Virus record (IMG/VR): IMGVR_UViG_3300031630_000038
Coordinates: 1 to 22,248 of that record
From: a virus
Strand: one strand, 5' to 3'
Length of the DNA stretch: 22,248 nt
Shown here: positions 16,295 through 22,248 of the stretch, piece by piece
Layout: every line of letters starts with the position of its first letter
How positions within the stretch are numbered: the first letter of the stretch is position 1
Notes under the pieces: model-generated
The model's database searches: none
Seen by the model: the letters and a program-made list of their open reading frames with translations, nothing else
Told to the model about the DNA's origin: nothing
Translations under genes and position numbers: made by a program

Positions 16295-17411
16295 AGTTTA
16301 CAATATTAGTTTGTAAATTACCTTCATATCCACGTGTCTTGCTCCAGATGTGTACCTGTCCAACACGCATTGTACCGATGTACCCTTTGTTCTTATGCCA
16401 CTCATCGTTCCCACAAATAGAAGGGATAAACCTAACTTTCGTTCCCATAAACTCATTAAGCATCTCCTTATGGAAATGACCTAGGTGAGCCTCACGGAAC
16501 TTAGTACGACTCCACATAATTGGCTGTTCTGTTGCCATTAATAGGGGTATCTTATCGCCTTTCACCTTGTCCCCGTGGAAGAAGAGGATCATATTTATCC
16601 CATATTGGTAATACTTTCTTTCTTCAAGGCTATTGTCTACTGTTATGTTGGGGTTTCTCTCGTATCTTGCTTGTAGCAAGTCACCGATATAGAACATACG
16701 CTCATAATCGTGATTCCCTTGTATAACAACCACATCTACTGGTGCAAATTGTGATAAGTACGTAATAGCAGTGTCCATCAGTTTCCAATATCCTCTAAAA
16801 GACTCTCTCCATCCCATGTAATCCGTTTGTGGAGTTCCAGCCGTGGTGGCCTTCGAGTAACCTTCAGAGTTTAATCCGTCATTTCCAATAGGTAAGATAA
16901 TTCTCTCAACGTTCAAGTTTGCAACCTTCCCGTAGAGTTCTACTACCGCCTTCATGAAATGATCTTCTACTACTCTTGGTCCCTCTCCCGTTACTTTCCC
17001 GTAATGAATATCCGGTAGTGAGATTTCGACAGCCACAGGGTCATCGTGTTTCTCATACTTATATCCAGTTACTGTAGGGGACTCCTGTATTACAAGGTCT
17101 AGGAACTCTTTCTTAACATTTCGGAACTCGTGCCATTGGTTCATGGTTACAACAGAGTAACGTTGTTCACCGCTTGCACTTTGCCAAAACTTAACTGATT
17201 TCACGTCGTCCATTGTCAGCCCATTAGAGCTTAAATGGTCTTGGAATTCAGCTGAATCTGACTCTGGTACCAGCGCCTCATTTCGTAGCTCAGCTTTAAC
17301 TGCCCTAACTGTTTCTTCTGATACATTGAATTTTTCTGCTAAATATGCAGCACCCTTCTTAAGGTAGCCTTGATTGTTCTTCAGCTTTTCGTTCAGATCT
17401 TCTTTGCTCAT
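16284..17411 (-). CDS. Calcineurin-like metallophosphoesterase with N-terminal helix-turn-helix-like segment
   Basis: 375 residues from the ATG at 17411 (a TTG one codon upstream is not preferred). Metal-binding motifs of the superfamily are seen in order: L-P-D-I-H-Y-G (about 132-138), I-G-N-D-G-L-N (175-181, in the place of the usual G-D-x-x-D), Q-G-N-H-D-Y-E-R (231-238), F-F-H-G-D (277-281) and A-H-L-G-H-F-H (308-314). The N-terminal 45 residues (Y-L-A-E-K-F-N-V-S-E-E-T-V-R) resemble a winged or simple helix-turn-helix, which may bind DNA. Related phage enzymes are often labelled SbcD/DNA-repair-exonuclease-like. Nuclease or phosphatase activity here is inferred from family and from its place between primase and endonuclease. 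The start lies 53 bases inside the primase gene, an unusually long overlap. Confidence 0.82.
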   Translation of the reverse strand: MSKEDLNEKLKNNQGYLKKGAAYLAEKFNVSEETVRAVKAELRNEALVPESDSAEFQDHLSSNGLTMDDVKSVKFWQSASGEQRYSVVTMNQWHEFRNVKKEFLDLVIQESPTVTGYKYEKHDDPVAVEISLPDIHYGKVTGEGPRVVEDHFMKAVVELYGKVANLNVERIILPIGNDGLNSEGYSKATTAGTPQTDYMGWRESFRGYWKLMDTAITYLSQFAPVDVVVIQGNHDYERMFYIGDLLQARYERNPNITVDNSLEERKYYQYGINMILFFHGDKVKGDKIPLLMATEQPIMWSRTKFREAHLGHFHKEMLNEFMGTKVRFIPSICGNDEWHKNKGYIGTMRVGQVHIWSKTRGYEGNLQTNIVNYEL

Positions 17412-18381
17412 CAATAATTTGTTTTAGTATAAGCCTATCCTTATTCCTTACAAGATCGGATGGATCCTTGGATCTATACTCACTCGGAATGCAAATGTTT
17501 ACTAGATTATACTTTTCACAAATTCTGCTTGCCATCATCTGCCCTGGGTTTGTTTCTTTATCGAAGTCATTGTCGTATAAGACTAGTACTTCTTTGAATC
17601 GTTCCTTTAATTGGGCTATAAGATTCTCAGGAGGTATTTGCATTTCTGTTTGCAATGCCACTGAATTATACCCTACTGCTAGCAGGGTCATTATATCTTT
17701 TAGCGATGATGTTAATATGACTATATCTCCCGTCGCCGGAAGTTGCGTCCATCCTTGGATGTCCTTGCTTGAAACATTACTTGACCACTTAGCTTCCTTT
17801 GATAAAGGTGCATAAATTTTAAATCTTGTTCCGAAGGGATACGCGTAGGTAATTGTCTCACAGTTAAATCTTAGAGTATTAATCCAATAATGACTTATTG
17901 GTTCAACACCAAATTTAACTAAAATATCCTTACCAATATAGAATTGTCGCCAAAAATCTGCGTCAGCTTGCATCCAACCCCTTGATCTCTTTTTGATTAT
18001 GGTTATCTTCTCTGTAAAATCTCGCTTTTCATATCTTTTTCCTTCACCTATTTTTACAGTTCCCTTACTATGTGCTAAATTCAGATTAAAGTCCGAGTCT
18101 ATCATACGTAAGGTTGTAACCCAATCACATTGAAATTTGTGTTGGACATATCTAAGACAACTAAAAGAGTGATCAGGATGACCGTGGTCTTTATACCACA
18201 GCCTTCCTTTCCATACATAAATAACAGCGGAAGGGACATTGTCGTCCCTTATCTCGCTCCTAAAACGGGCTCCAATTTCCTTGAACCCTGATATATAGTG
18301 CCTAAAGATGTCATACTCAGAGAGTTTCTCGAGTATAACTTCTGAATGCAAGTGATCATCACTACTTCTAGATTTTATCAC
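17359..18381 (-). CDS. DNA primase with Toprim domain
   Basis: 340 residues from a GTG that overlaps the upstream stop as TAGTG; no ATG lies near this start. The N-terminal part has the degenerate zinc-less pattern seen in phage primases (W-Y-K-D-H-G-H followed by F-S-C-L-R-Y-V-Q, about 62-80). The Toprim part is at about 218-310: V-I-L-T-S-S-L-K-D-I-M-T-L-L-A-V-G-Y-N-S-V-A-L-Q, then V-L-Y-D270-N-D272-F-D-K-x-x-N-P-G-Q, then D-P-S-D-L-V. The usual Toprim glutamate (E-G-x-x-D) is replaced by Ser (S225). It would make RNA primers for phage replication; no fused helicase domain is present and none is in the window. The C-terminus (Q-R-R-S-E-R-K-A-E-E-Q) is charged and overlaps the next gene. Confidence 0.82.
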   Translation of the reverse strand: MIKSRSSDDHLHSEVILEKLSEYDIFRHYISGFKEIGARFRSEIRDDNVPSAVIYVWKGRLWYKDHGHPDHSFSCLRYVQHKFQCDWVTTLRMIDSDFNLNLAHSKGTVKIGEGKRYEKRDFTEKITIIKKRSRGWMQADADFWRQFYIGKDILVKFGVEPISHYWINTLRFNCETITYAYPFGTRFKIYAPLSKEAKWSSNVSSKDIQGWTQLPATGDIVILTSSLKDIMTLLAVGYNSVALQTEMQIPPENLIAQLKERFKEVLVLYDNDFDKETNPGQMMASRICEKYNLVNICIPSEYRSKDPSDLVRNKDRLILKQIIDEQRRSERKAEEQSRLP

Positions 18382-19175
18382 TAGAATGGAGACTTTGCAG
18401 TATCTCCTTCAGTTAATGGTGCATCAGGCATAGACCAGTCTGCATCATCGTCTTTCTTAGTTCCCACATCAGCAGCTAACAAGTTAATGGTAGGCTTATG
18501 TTCTCCCCAAGCAAGGTCTGCATTGAAGTCTGCGTTGAATGAACCATAGTCATCGTTAAGATTTCTGATAAAGAAGTCATCACGTTGAGGCTTAACACGA
18601 CCAAAGTGCTTAGAATACACTGTTTGGTACTTGTCATCCTTCACACCAACTAGTACACGTACTTCGTTAGTTCCTAACACTCCAACAAGAGCTTTAATCT
18701 CTGCTACGTCTCCGTTAGCTATCTTCTTAGTAGTCTCAAATGAAACTTCATCACCGTTTGCTACGTTAGCCCACGATTTAACAAAGTTAATAAGAGTCTC
18801 TTCACCAACAAATGCATGGTGCTCACCTTCGTTCTTCCACCATTCGTATGAAGGAGACGATTCTGACCACGTTGATTGCCCAACATTGTTGATCCATTGG
18901 TTCTTACCTGATTGAGATACTCTAGCCTTAGGCTGAGTTAGGATCTCCATCTTCACTGTTGTATCTTCATTTCCTAACCAGAATACTACCTTGTTGTAGT
19001 CCTCGTTGTTAAAAGATACTGAATAGTTAGGCTCTTGCTTAACTTTGATTTCCATTGCATGCAATTCCTTCATTGAAGGGTTTACTGCTACAACTTTCAT
19101 ATTAGTAAGTCCTGAGTATAATGTAATACCTGATCCTGCTACTTGTTCTGTACTTGAATTCGATTTAATCGCCAT
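18381..19175 (-). CDS. Candidate single-stranded DNA-binding protein
   Basis: 264 residues, no strong motif recognised. Three things suggest an SSB: a beta-rich body with many aromatic residues (S-Y-E-W-W-K-N, Q-W-I-N-N-V-G-Q-S-T-W); an acidic disordered tail ending in a hydrophobic tip (K-K-D-D-D-A-D-W-S-M-P-D-A-P, then K-S-P-F at the C-terminus) as in many SSBs that recruit partners; and a position directly between a Sak4-like annealing ATPase and the primase, where phage SSBs commonly lie. This is inference, and the protein could be another abundant DNA-associated factor. The ATG has an A/T-rich leader plus A-G-A-A-A-G-like purines and lies 18 bases after the preceding stop. The gene overlaps the primase start by one base. 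Confidence 0.6.
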   Translation of the reverse strand: MAIKSNSSTEQVAGSGITLYSGLTNMKVVAVNPSMKELHAMEIKVKQEPNYSVSFNNEDYNKVVFWLGNEDTTVKMEILTQPKARVSQSGKNQWINNVGQSTWSESSPSYEWWKNEGEHHAFVGEETLINFVKSWANVANGDEVSFETTKKIANGDVAEIKALVGVLGTNEVRVLVGVKDDKYQTVYSKHFGRVKPQRDDFFIRNLNDDYGSFNADFNADLAWGEHKPTINLLAADVGTKKDDDADWSMPDAPLTEGDTAKSPF

Positions 19176-19193
19176 CTTTCTGTTTATTTAAAA

Positions 19194-19616
19194 TTAAAAT
19201 TCTTCTCCGTCAAATCCTGCTGAAAACGCTGTGTCTTCTTCTGCTTGCTCAGCTTCAAATTGATTACGATCCTCAATCTCCTGCTCCATAGCATTTGTTT
19301 GTTCGTCGTTGTACTCCTCAACCTCTTCAATAGACTTTTCTAAGTCTACTTGAGCTGGTGATACAGTGTCTAATGACGCTGCTGTGTCATCTACAAAAGT
19401 GAAAGACATCTTACGCTTTCTGCTTGCTTTCTTACCTTTTAAGACTGGGTGCTTGAACATTTCTGTCAATTCCCATCCTTCTAAGTCGTACTTAGCTTTG
19501 ATTCCTGGACGGTCGATACCGTTCTCTAGATCTGCTAAGATCATAGACGTTGTAATAGTTGTTGGTGTAGCCATTTTTGCGGTTTCTACGGTTAATTCTT
19601 GGTTTGTTTCAATCAT
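19194..19616 (-). CDS. Acidic phage protein of unknown function in the recombination operon
   Basis: About 140 residues from the ATG at 19616; a TTG 18 bases upstream and an ATG at 19574 (M-A-T-P-T-T-I, preceded by an A-rich stretch) are alternative starts. Residues about 15-75 look folded (T-T-S-M-I-L-A-D-L-E-N-G, a segment like D-R-P-G-I-K-A-K-Y-D-L-E-G-W-E-L, and basic K-G-K-K-A-S-R-K-R-K). The C-terminal 60 residues are strongly acidic and low-complexity (many E, D and Q) and end in G-F-D-G-E-E-F. It lies 10 bases after the Sak4-like gene and just before the SSB candidate. An accessory or tether for the recombination/replication proteins is possible but not shown. Confidence 0.7.
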   Translation of the reverse strand: MIETNQELTVETAKMATPTTITTSMILADLENGIDRPGIKAKYDLEGWELTEMFKHPVLKGKKASRKRKMSFTFVDDTAASLDTVSPAQVDLEKSIEEVEEYNDEQTNAMEQEIEDRNQFEAEQAEEDTAFSAGFDGEEF

Positions 19617-19626
19617 GGTGTGATAA

Positions 19627-20325
19627 TTAATCAATGAATATTTCTGACCAGTTTAAAGGCATGGTCTTTCCTTTTAAGTGCGCGCATCTTGAGCCTGCAG
19701 CTATATCGTCCATAGAGTCAAATGAAATCATAGTGACATCATCTTCTCTATATATATATCCTACTGCATCCGCATCAGCGCATGTAATGTTCTTAATCTT
19801 TCCAGTAAGGTCGAGATCTTTCACAGATACTTCCTTTCCCTTCTTCTCTAACATCTTATCCTTGAGGTGACCTACAAGTATGATATGATCTGCCAGAGTG
19901 TTCAATCTTTCAAGCCAACGTTTATACGCCATACGCAAGTACAGGTATCCTCCACCATTAGGTAGAGACAACACAGATGCACCCGGATTCTTAGTCTCAA
20001 AGGTTTTACCCATAGGGGTTTGCATGTAAATCTGCTTAGCTTCTCCTTCGCACCATTCTTCCAGCTTGGAGATCGTGTCAATAGCTATATACTTATAAGG
20101 TTTCCCTGCAGCATGTATAGCTTTACCTACTTTAGATAGATCAGCTAAGTTATGTGCCTTTACTTTCAAAGCATCTAATAAGTCTGATCCGTCCTCTAGA
20201 TCGATGATAAGACAGTTCTCTAGTTCAGCTAATGCTGATGTTTTCCCTATTTTAGGGGCCCCATATATCACCAAATTCTTCGGTGATTTACGTAGTGCGG
20301 GGACTATTTTAGTTGGTAGCTCCAT
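19627..20325 (-). CDS. Sak4/RecA-like AAA ATPase (single-strand annealing recombinase family)
   Basis: 232 residues. Walker A is Y-G-A-P-K-I-G-K-T-S (21-30), followed by a short loop and I-I-D-L-E-D-G (40-46). Walker B is Y-I-A-I-D-T-I-S (79-86, Asp 83), and a sensor-like segment I-I-L-V-G-H (148-153) follows, the order typical of the compact Sak4/AAA_24 phage ATPases. These are RecA-fold proteins thought to anneal single strands with help from an SSB. Length (about 230) is normal for the family. A plain AAA_24 ATPase of other function is the alternative. Its start overlaps the preceding membrane-protein gene by 17 bases, and the SSB candidate is two genes downstream, which fits a recombination partnership. 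Confidence 0.82.
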   Translation of the reverse strand: MELPTKIVPALRKSPKNLVIYGAPKIGKTSALAELENCLIIDLEDGSDLLDALKVKAHNLADLSKVGKAIHAAGKPYKYIAIDTISKLEEWCEGEAKQIYMQTPMGKTFETKNPGASVLSLPNGGGYLYLRMAYKRWLERLNTLADHIILVGHLKDKMLEKKGKEVSVKDLDLTGKIKNITCADADAVGYIYREDDVTMISFDSMDDIAAGSRCAHLKGKTMPLNWSEIFID

Positions 20326-20575
20326 GTCTCTCTTTGTTTACTGATTTAAATTTCTTTTTCTTCTTCGTAACGCCTCTAAACTTATCTTTATCCGGTGCTT
20401 TATTCTTAGTAGCCTTTGAACTACGTTTAAATTTTTCCCTTTCCTGATTGACTCTGATATTAGGCTTGCTATTATTCCTTTCATCTACCTCTTTTTTCCA
20501 AATGATTAATGCTCCGCTAAGTAACAGCACTACTGCTGTAAGCGTTATTACGATTACTAGTATTGGTATTAACAT
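20309..20575 (-). CDS. Small single-pass membrane protein with basic tail
   Basis: 88 residues. Residues 1-26 are one hydrophobic helix (P-I-L-V-I-V-I-T-L-T-A-V-V-L-L-L-S-G-A-L) ending in W-K-K. The rest is very basic and hydrophilic (runs of K, R and N, for example T-K-K-K-K-K-F-K), so the tail is probably in the cytoplasm. No lipobox or known spanin features are evident. Its 3' end overlaps the Sak4-like ATG by 17 bases. Function unknown; membrane attachment of nucleic acid or of the replication complex is a guess from the basic tail. Confidence 0.68.
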   Translation of the reverse strand: MLIPILVIVITLTAVVLLLSGALIIWKKEVDERNNSKPNIRVNQEREKFKRSSKATKNKAPDKDKFRGVTKKKKKFKSVNKERHGATN

Positions 20576-20578
20576 ACT

Positions 20579-20770
20579 CTAAATTTTACCGCTGACTGTA
20601 CCGCCAGGCTTCTTAATAATACCTCCTAGACCTTTATTCTCTCGAATACCAGTCATATAGGCCTTGCAACACATAGCGTCAGGTGATACTATCACACCGT
20701 CTTCTACTTTCATTGTATGTTTAGCCAGTTCTAACTTGGATCCACATATTTTACACTCAAACTTTGCCAT
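20579..20770 (-). CDS. Small Cys-rich (zinc ribbon-like) protein
   Basis: 63 residues. Cysteines are arranged as F-E-C-K-I-C-G (C6, C9) and M-C-C-K (C34, C35), with H18 between, compatible with a single zinc-bound knuckle pair. The C-terminal part is Gly/Lys-rich (G-L-G-G-I-I-K-K-P-G-G). Function unknown; small zinc ribbons in phage operons may bind nucleic acid or host proteins. The ATG lies inside the end of the preceding 58-residue gene (14-base overlap), and the stop (TAG) is 3 bases before the next ATG. Confidence 0.68.
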   Translation of the reverse strand: MAKFECKICGSKLELAKHTMKVEDGVIVSPDAMCCKAYMTGIRENKGLGGIIKKPGGTVSGKI

Positions 20771-20933
20771 CTTTCTTAACTATTTTAATTTTTATCTCAG
20801 TCAGGCTACAATCTTCTATGAGCATACTAAAGTGAGTCATAACTTCAAGTATAGACTCATCTCTGAACTTGATTGAGGCAGGTTGTCCGTTAGCTTTTCT
20901 GTCGTTTGTGTCTGTCAATGTTCCTTTATACAT
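20757..20933 (-). CDS. Short phage protein (58 residues), unknown function
   Basis: Reads M-Y-K-G-T-L-T-D-T-N-D-R-K-A-N-G-Q and ends I-V-K-K-D-G-K-V before TGA. The composition is balanced and looks like a compact soluble fold (strand, helix I-L-E-V-M-T-H-F-S-M-L-I-E, strand T-E-I-K-I-K-I-V). It fills what would otherwise be a gap in the operon and overlaps the next gene by 14 bases with the same orientation, which supports it being real. It is the first gene after the 120-base gap and would begin a transcript if a promoter lies there. Confidence 0.65.
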   Translation of the reverse strand: MYKGTLTDTNDRKANGQPASIKFRDESILEVMTHFSMLIEDCSLTEIKIKIVKKDGKV

Positions 20934-20991
20934 AATGATTTCTTAATATTTAGTTAACGTTCAGTGTGAATAGTTTACCTACATTTACCTT

Positions 20992-21060
20992 ATGAAAAAA
21001 GAATCAAAGATAATATATTTATTGTTAATGGCTATAGTGTATACTTTAGCTATACTTTAA
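20992..21060 (+). CDS. Doubtful tiny membrane peptide (22 residues) on the opposite strand
   Basis: An ATG frame on the + strand encodes M-K-K-E-S-K-I-I-Y-L-L-L-M-A-I-V-Y-T-L-A-I-L: two N-terminal lysines and one hydrophobic helix, the layout of real phage micro-membrane proteins. Against it: all neighbours are on the minus strand, there is no clear leader signal, its 3' end overlaps the end of the minus-strand 30-residue gene by 4 bases, and short A/T-rich frames arise by chance. Confidence 0.25.
   Translation: MKKESKIIYLLLMAIVYTLAIL
21031..21050. repeat. Imperfect 20-base inverted repeat in the operon gap
   Basis: Two adjacent 10-base half-sites centred between 21040 and 21041 pair with one G-T and one mismatch, around a perfect GTATAC core. 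It lies in the 124-base gap between the 30-residue gene stop and the 58-residue gene start. It could be an operator or a weak hairpin, or chance in A/T-rich DNA. Confidence 0.25.
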
Positions 21061-21149
21061 CGGCCATTTCGTTTGTTTATGGATCTATCGTACAATACTA
21101 TCAGTATTGCGAAGACTCCTAAACCTATGAGGAATGCTTTTTCTGTCAT
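21057..21149 (-). CDS. Tiny single-pass membrane protein (30 residues)
   Basis: Encodes M-T-E-K-A-F-L-I-G-L-G-V-F-A-I-L-I-V-L-Y-D-R-S and a basic end (N-K-R-N-G-R) before TAA. One transmembrane helix (about 5-20) is followed by a positive tail, so the N-terminus is predicted outside and the C-terminus inside. The start overlaps the preceding 182-residue gene stop as ATGA (21146-21149), a strong sign of a real, translationally coupled gene. Function unknown. Confidence 0.55.
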   Translation of the reverse strand: MTEKAFLIGLGVFAILIVLYDRSINKRNGR

Positions 21150-21694
21150 CTTAGTTCTGTTAGTGATAAGATTAAATCTCCTAATGTTCTAAGGGAGTTT
21201 ATTTCGTGAGAACCCTCTGTGTATACGTACAGCGGGAATAATCCCCCCACCTCACTAGAGGTTAACTCTATTCCGTGTTTCTTGAAGGAATAGAAGGTAT
21301 AACCTGGTTCATAGCCCTCATTCTCTTGATAATGCTCTATAAAGCCTAACTTTAATAATTTTTTAGGGGTTATAGTAGGCTCTTCTCTTTCTAAGTGGTT
21401 TTCAATACTTTCCTCGAAATCCTCCTTAGCATTCAGCAGTCTGAATATATCATCCGCACTAGATGTTAAGTGTCCTGTTTCGTCTACTTGCTCTACCTTA
21501 GCATTTTCATTTGCAATACGAGAGTATCTCTCACCCATAAGAATATCTAATTTATCCTCGGCTGAGTCTACTCTAGCACTCTCAAGTTGTATCAATTGAT
21601 ACATAGAATCACGTGCCTTCCCCGTTTCTGCAAGCGTCTCAGTTATCTGAGTTAGCGCATCAAGGGTCTTGTCATTAAAGTCTTTTTGTGTCAT
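21146..21694 (-). CDS. Coiled-coil phage protein with C-terminal small phage domain
   Basis: 182 residues. Residues about 5-90 are charged, helical and heptad-like (L-D-A-L-T-Q-I-T-E-T-L-A-E-T, Y-Q-L-I-Q-L-E-S-A-R-V-D-S-A-E-D-K-L-D), suggesting oligomerisation. From about residue 107 the sequence P-K-K-L-L-K-L-G-F-I-E-H-Y, then Y-T-F-Y-S-F-K-K-H-G-I-E-L, and finally S-L-R-T-L-G-D-L-I-L-S-L-T-E resembles a small domain found repeatedly in proteins of Bacteroidota phages; its function is not known to me. No enzyme motif is seen. The gene begins one base after the stop of the 72-residue gene and ends in an ATGA overlap with the 30-residue gene. Confidence 0.7.
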   Translation of the reverse strand: MTQKDFNDKTLDALTQITETLAETGKARDSMYQLIQLESARVDSAEDKLDILMGERYSRIANENAKVEQVDETGHLTSSADDIFRLLNAKEDFEESIENHLEREEPTITPKKLLKLGFIEHYQENEGYEPGYTFYSFKKHGIELTSSEVGGLFPLYVYTEGSHEINSLRTLGDLILSLTELR

Positions 21695-21695
21695 T

Positions 21696-21914
21696 TTACT
21701 TGTATCTAGTTAATAAATTATGTATCTCTTCGTCAGCCCAATTGTAACACTCGTTAGGTGTCTTAAATTGTTTAGAGGATTCAGTAACCCAGTTACCTGT
21801 CTTCTTACCTCGTTTATACACTCCGCATATCCACCCTGAACCTGCGTTAGCTAAAGGGCTGACTTGTACCCAGTATCCTATACCAAGGTGGTAGTCTATA
21901 TCTCTTTCGTCCAT
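21696..21914 (-). CDS. Small aromatic-rich hypothetical protein (72 residues)
   Basis: Contains G-Y-W-V-Q-V-S-P-L-A, S-G-W-I-C-G-V-Y-K-R-G-K-K-T-G-N-W-V and a C-terminal helix (N-E-C-Y-N-W-A-D-E-E-I-H-N-L-L). Probably a compact beta-beta-alpha fold. No motif identifies a function. Directly abuts the 69-residue membrane-protein gene with no spacer and is followed one base later by the 182-residue gene. Confidence 0.65.
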   Translation of the reverse strand: MDERDIDYHLGIGYWVQVSPLANAGSGWICGVYKRGKKTGNWVTESSKQFKTPNECYNWADEEIHNLLTRYK

Positions 21915-22124
21915 CTAGGATAGTTTAGTGAAGATTCGTCTGATTACATAGTTCCTGCACAGACTAGCTATGAAGAATACTATTGTAATTGTGATGTTTT
22001 GTTCTATACTAACTTCAATGTCTAGGATAGGGTATAATACCAATTGAATTACGAAGGATACTAATAACCCTATCACTGTCCCTACTATAGCCTCGATTAG
22101 GCTAAGTGTCTTGTTTTGTGCCAT
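21915..22124 (-). CDS. Two-helix phage membrane protein (DUF7220-like)
   Basis: 69 residues with two hydrophobic segments: S-L-I-E-A-I-V-G-T-V-I-G-L-L-V-S-F-V-I-Q (about 8-32) and I-T-I-T-I-V-F-F-I-A-S-L-C-R-N-Y-V-I-R-R-I-F (about 44-65). The pattern S-L-x-E-A in the first helix and S-L-x-R-x-Y-x-x-R-R-x-F at the end of the second is characteristic of a widespread small phage membrane protein family (DUF7220). Function unknown. The ATG is 2 bases after the stop of the partial upstream gene. Confidence 0.72.
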   Translation of the reverse strand: MAQNKTLSLIEAIVGTVIGLLVSFVIQLVLYPILDIEVSIEQNITITIVFFIASLCRNYVIRRIFTKLS

Positions 22125-22125
22125 C

Positions 22126-22248
22126 TTAGTCTTGTTTTAGTTCTTTGATTCTTTGATTCAATGCTTTTGCAATTTCCTCCACAATAAAACCATCATACAT
22201 ACTGTCAATCATATCTATGACATTTTCTAGCTCCTCTACACCTCTTTG
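22126..22248 (-). CDS. C-terminal 40 residues of a hypothetical protein (cut by window edge)
   Basis: The minus-strand frame is open from the right edge to TAA at 22126-22128 and encodes a charged helical end (E-E-L-E-N-V-I-D-M-I-D-S-M-Y, then N-Q-R-I-K-E-L-K-Q-D). Orientation and the single-base spacing to the next ATG fit the operon. Too little is visible to name it. Confidence 0.6.
   Translation of the reverse strand, partial: QRGVEELENVIDMIDSMYDGFIVEEIAKALNQRIKELKQD

Noticed and set aside
19617-19634. TTG start at 19634 for the acidic protein
   Set aside because: It would begin inside the end of the Sak4-like gene; the ATG at 19616 is simpler, though ATG 19574 remains possible.
20934-21056. 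Bacteroidota-type promoter (TTTG and TAnnTTTG boxes) in the operon gap
   Set aside because: A TTTG is present on the minus strand but no matching downstream box at the right spacing was found, so no promoter is annotated.
1-22248. CRISPR array, insertion sequence or integrase/attachment site
   Set aside because: No spaced direct repeats, transposase or integrase motifs were seen on reading the whole window.

Overview
This window looks like part of the genome of an AT-rich, tailed double-stranded DNA bacteriophage, most likely a crAss-like (Crassvirales-type) phage of a Bacteroidota host. The main evidence is a giant open frame at the left edge. It carries a multisubunit-type RNA polymerase active-site signature (R-x-P-T followed by A-D-F-D-I-D) and is followed one base later by a second giant multidomain protein. 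Other support is the lack of Shine-Dalgarno sequences, A/T-rich leaders before start codons, tight gene packing, and two modules on opposite strands. The assignment is inference from these features; no search was run.

Layout. Positions 1-9375 (+ strand) hold two giant genes: the 3' part of a virion-type RNA polymerase (its 5' end lies outside the window) and a 1632-residue protein. The second protein has a PD-(D/E)xK nuclease domain, a degenerate zincin-like motif and a calcium-loop-like Asp-rich motif near its C-terminus. A bidirectional hairpin terminator at 9392-9418 separates this block from the rest. From 9419 to the right edge essentially everything is on the minus strand and is read right to left.

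The minus-strand module, in transcription order, starts with small membrane and accessory proteins (22248-21057). A short gap of about 120 bases follows, then a 58-residue protein, a Cys-rich protein, a one-helix basic membrane protein, a Sak4/RecA-like ATPase, an acidic protein, a candidate ssDNA-binding protein, a Toprim primase, a metallophosphoesterase and a PD-(D/E)xK endonuclease. After a hairpin come an unknown protein and the rIIA/rIIB pair. After a second hairpin come a FEN-type 5'-3' exonuclease, an unknown protein and a DUF5664-type (MazG-like) nucleotide hydrolase. Most junctions overlap (ATGA, TAGTG) or are 0-10 bases apart, so long co-transcribed and translationally coupled operons are likely.

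How the genes may work together. The giant RNA polymerase and its partner would be packaged in the virion and injected, so early transcription of the opposite-strand replication module would not depend on host polymerase. The module supplies priming, ssDNA binding, single-strand annealing recombination, flap/RNA-primer removal, junction cleavage and nucleotide-pool control, with rIIA/rIIB as a likely host-interaction or anti-exclusion pair. Several genes shorter than about 60 residues (58, 30 and a doubtful 22) and a 40-residue C-terminal fragment at the right edge are also reported. No tRNA, rRNA, CRISPR array or insertion sequence was seen.
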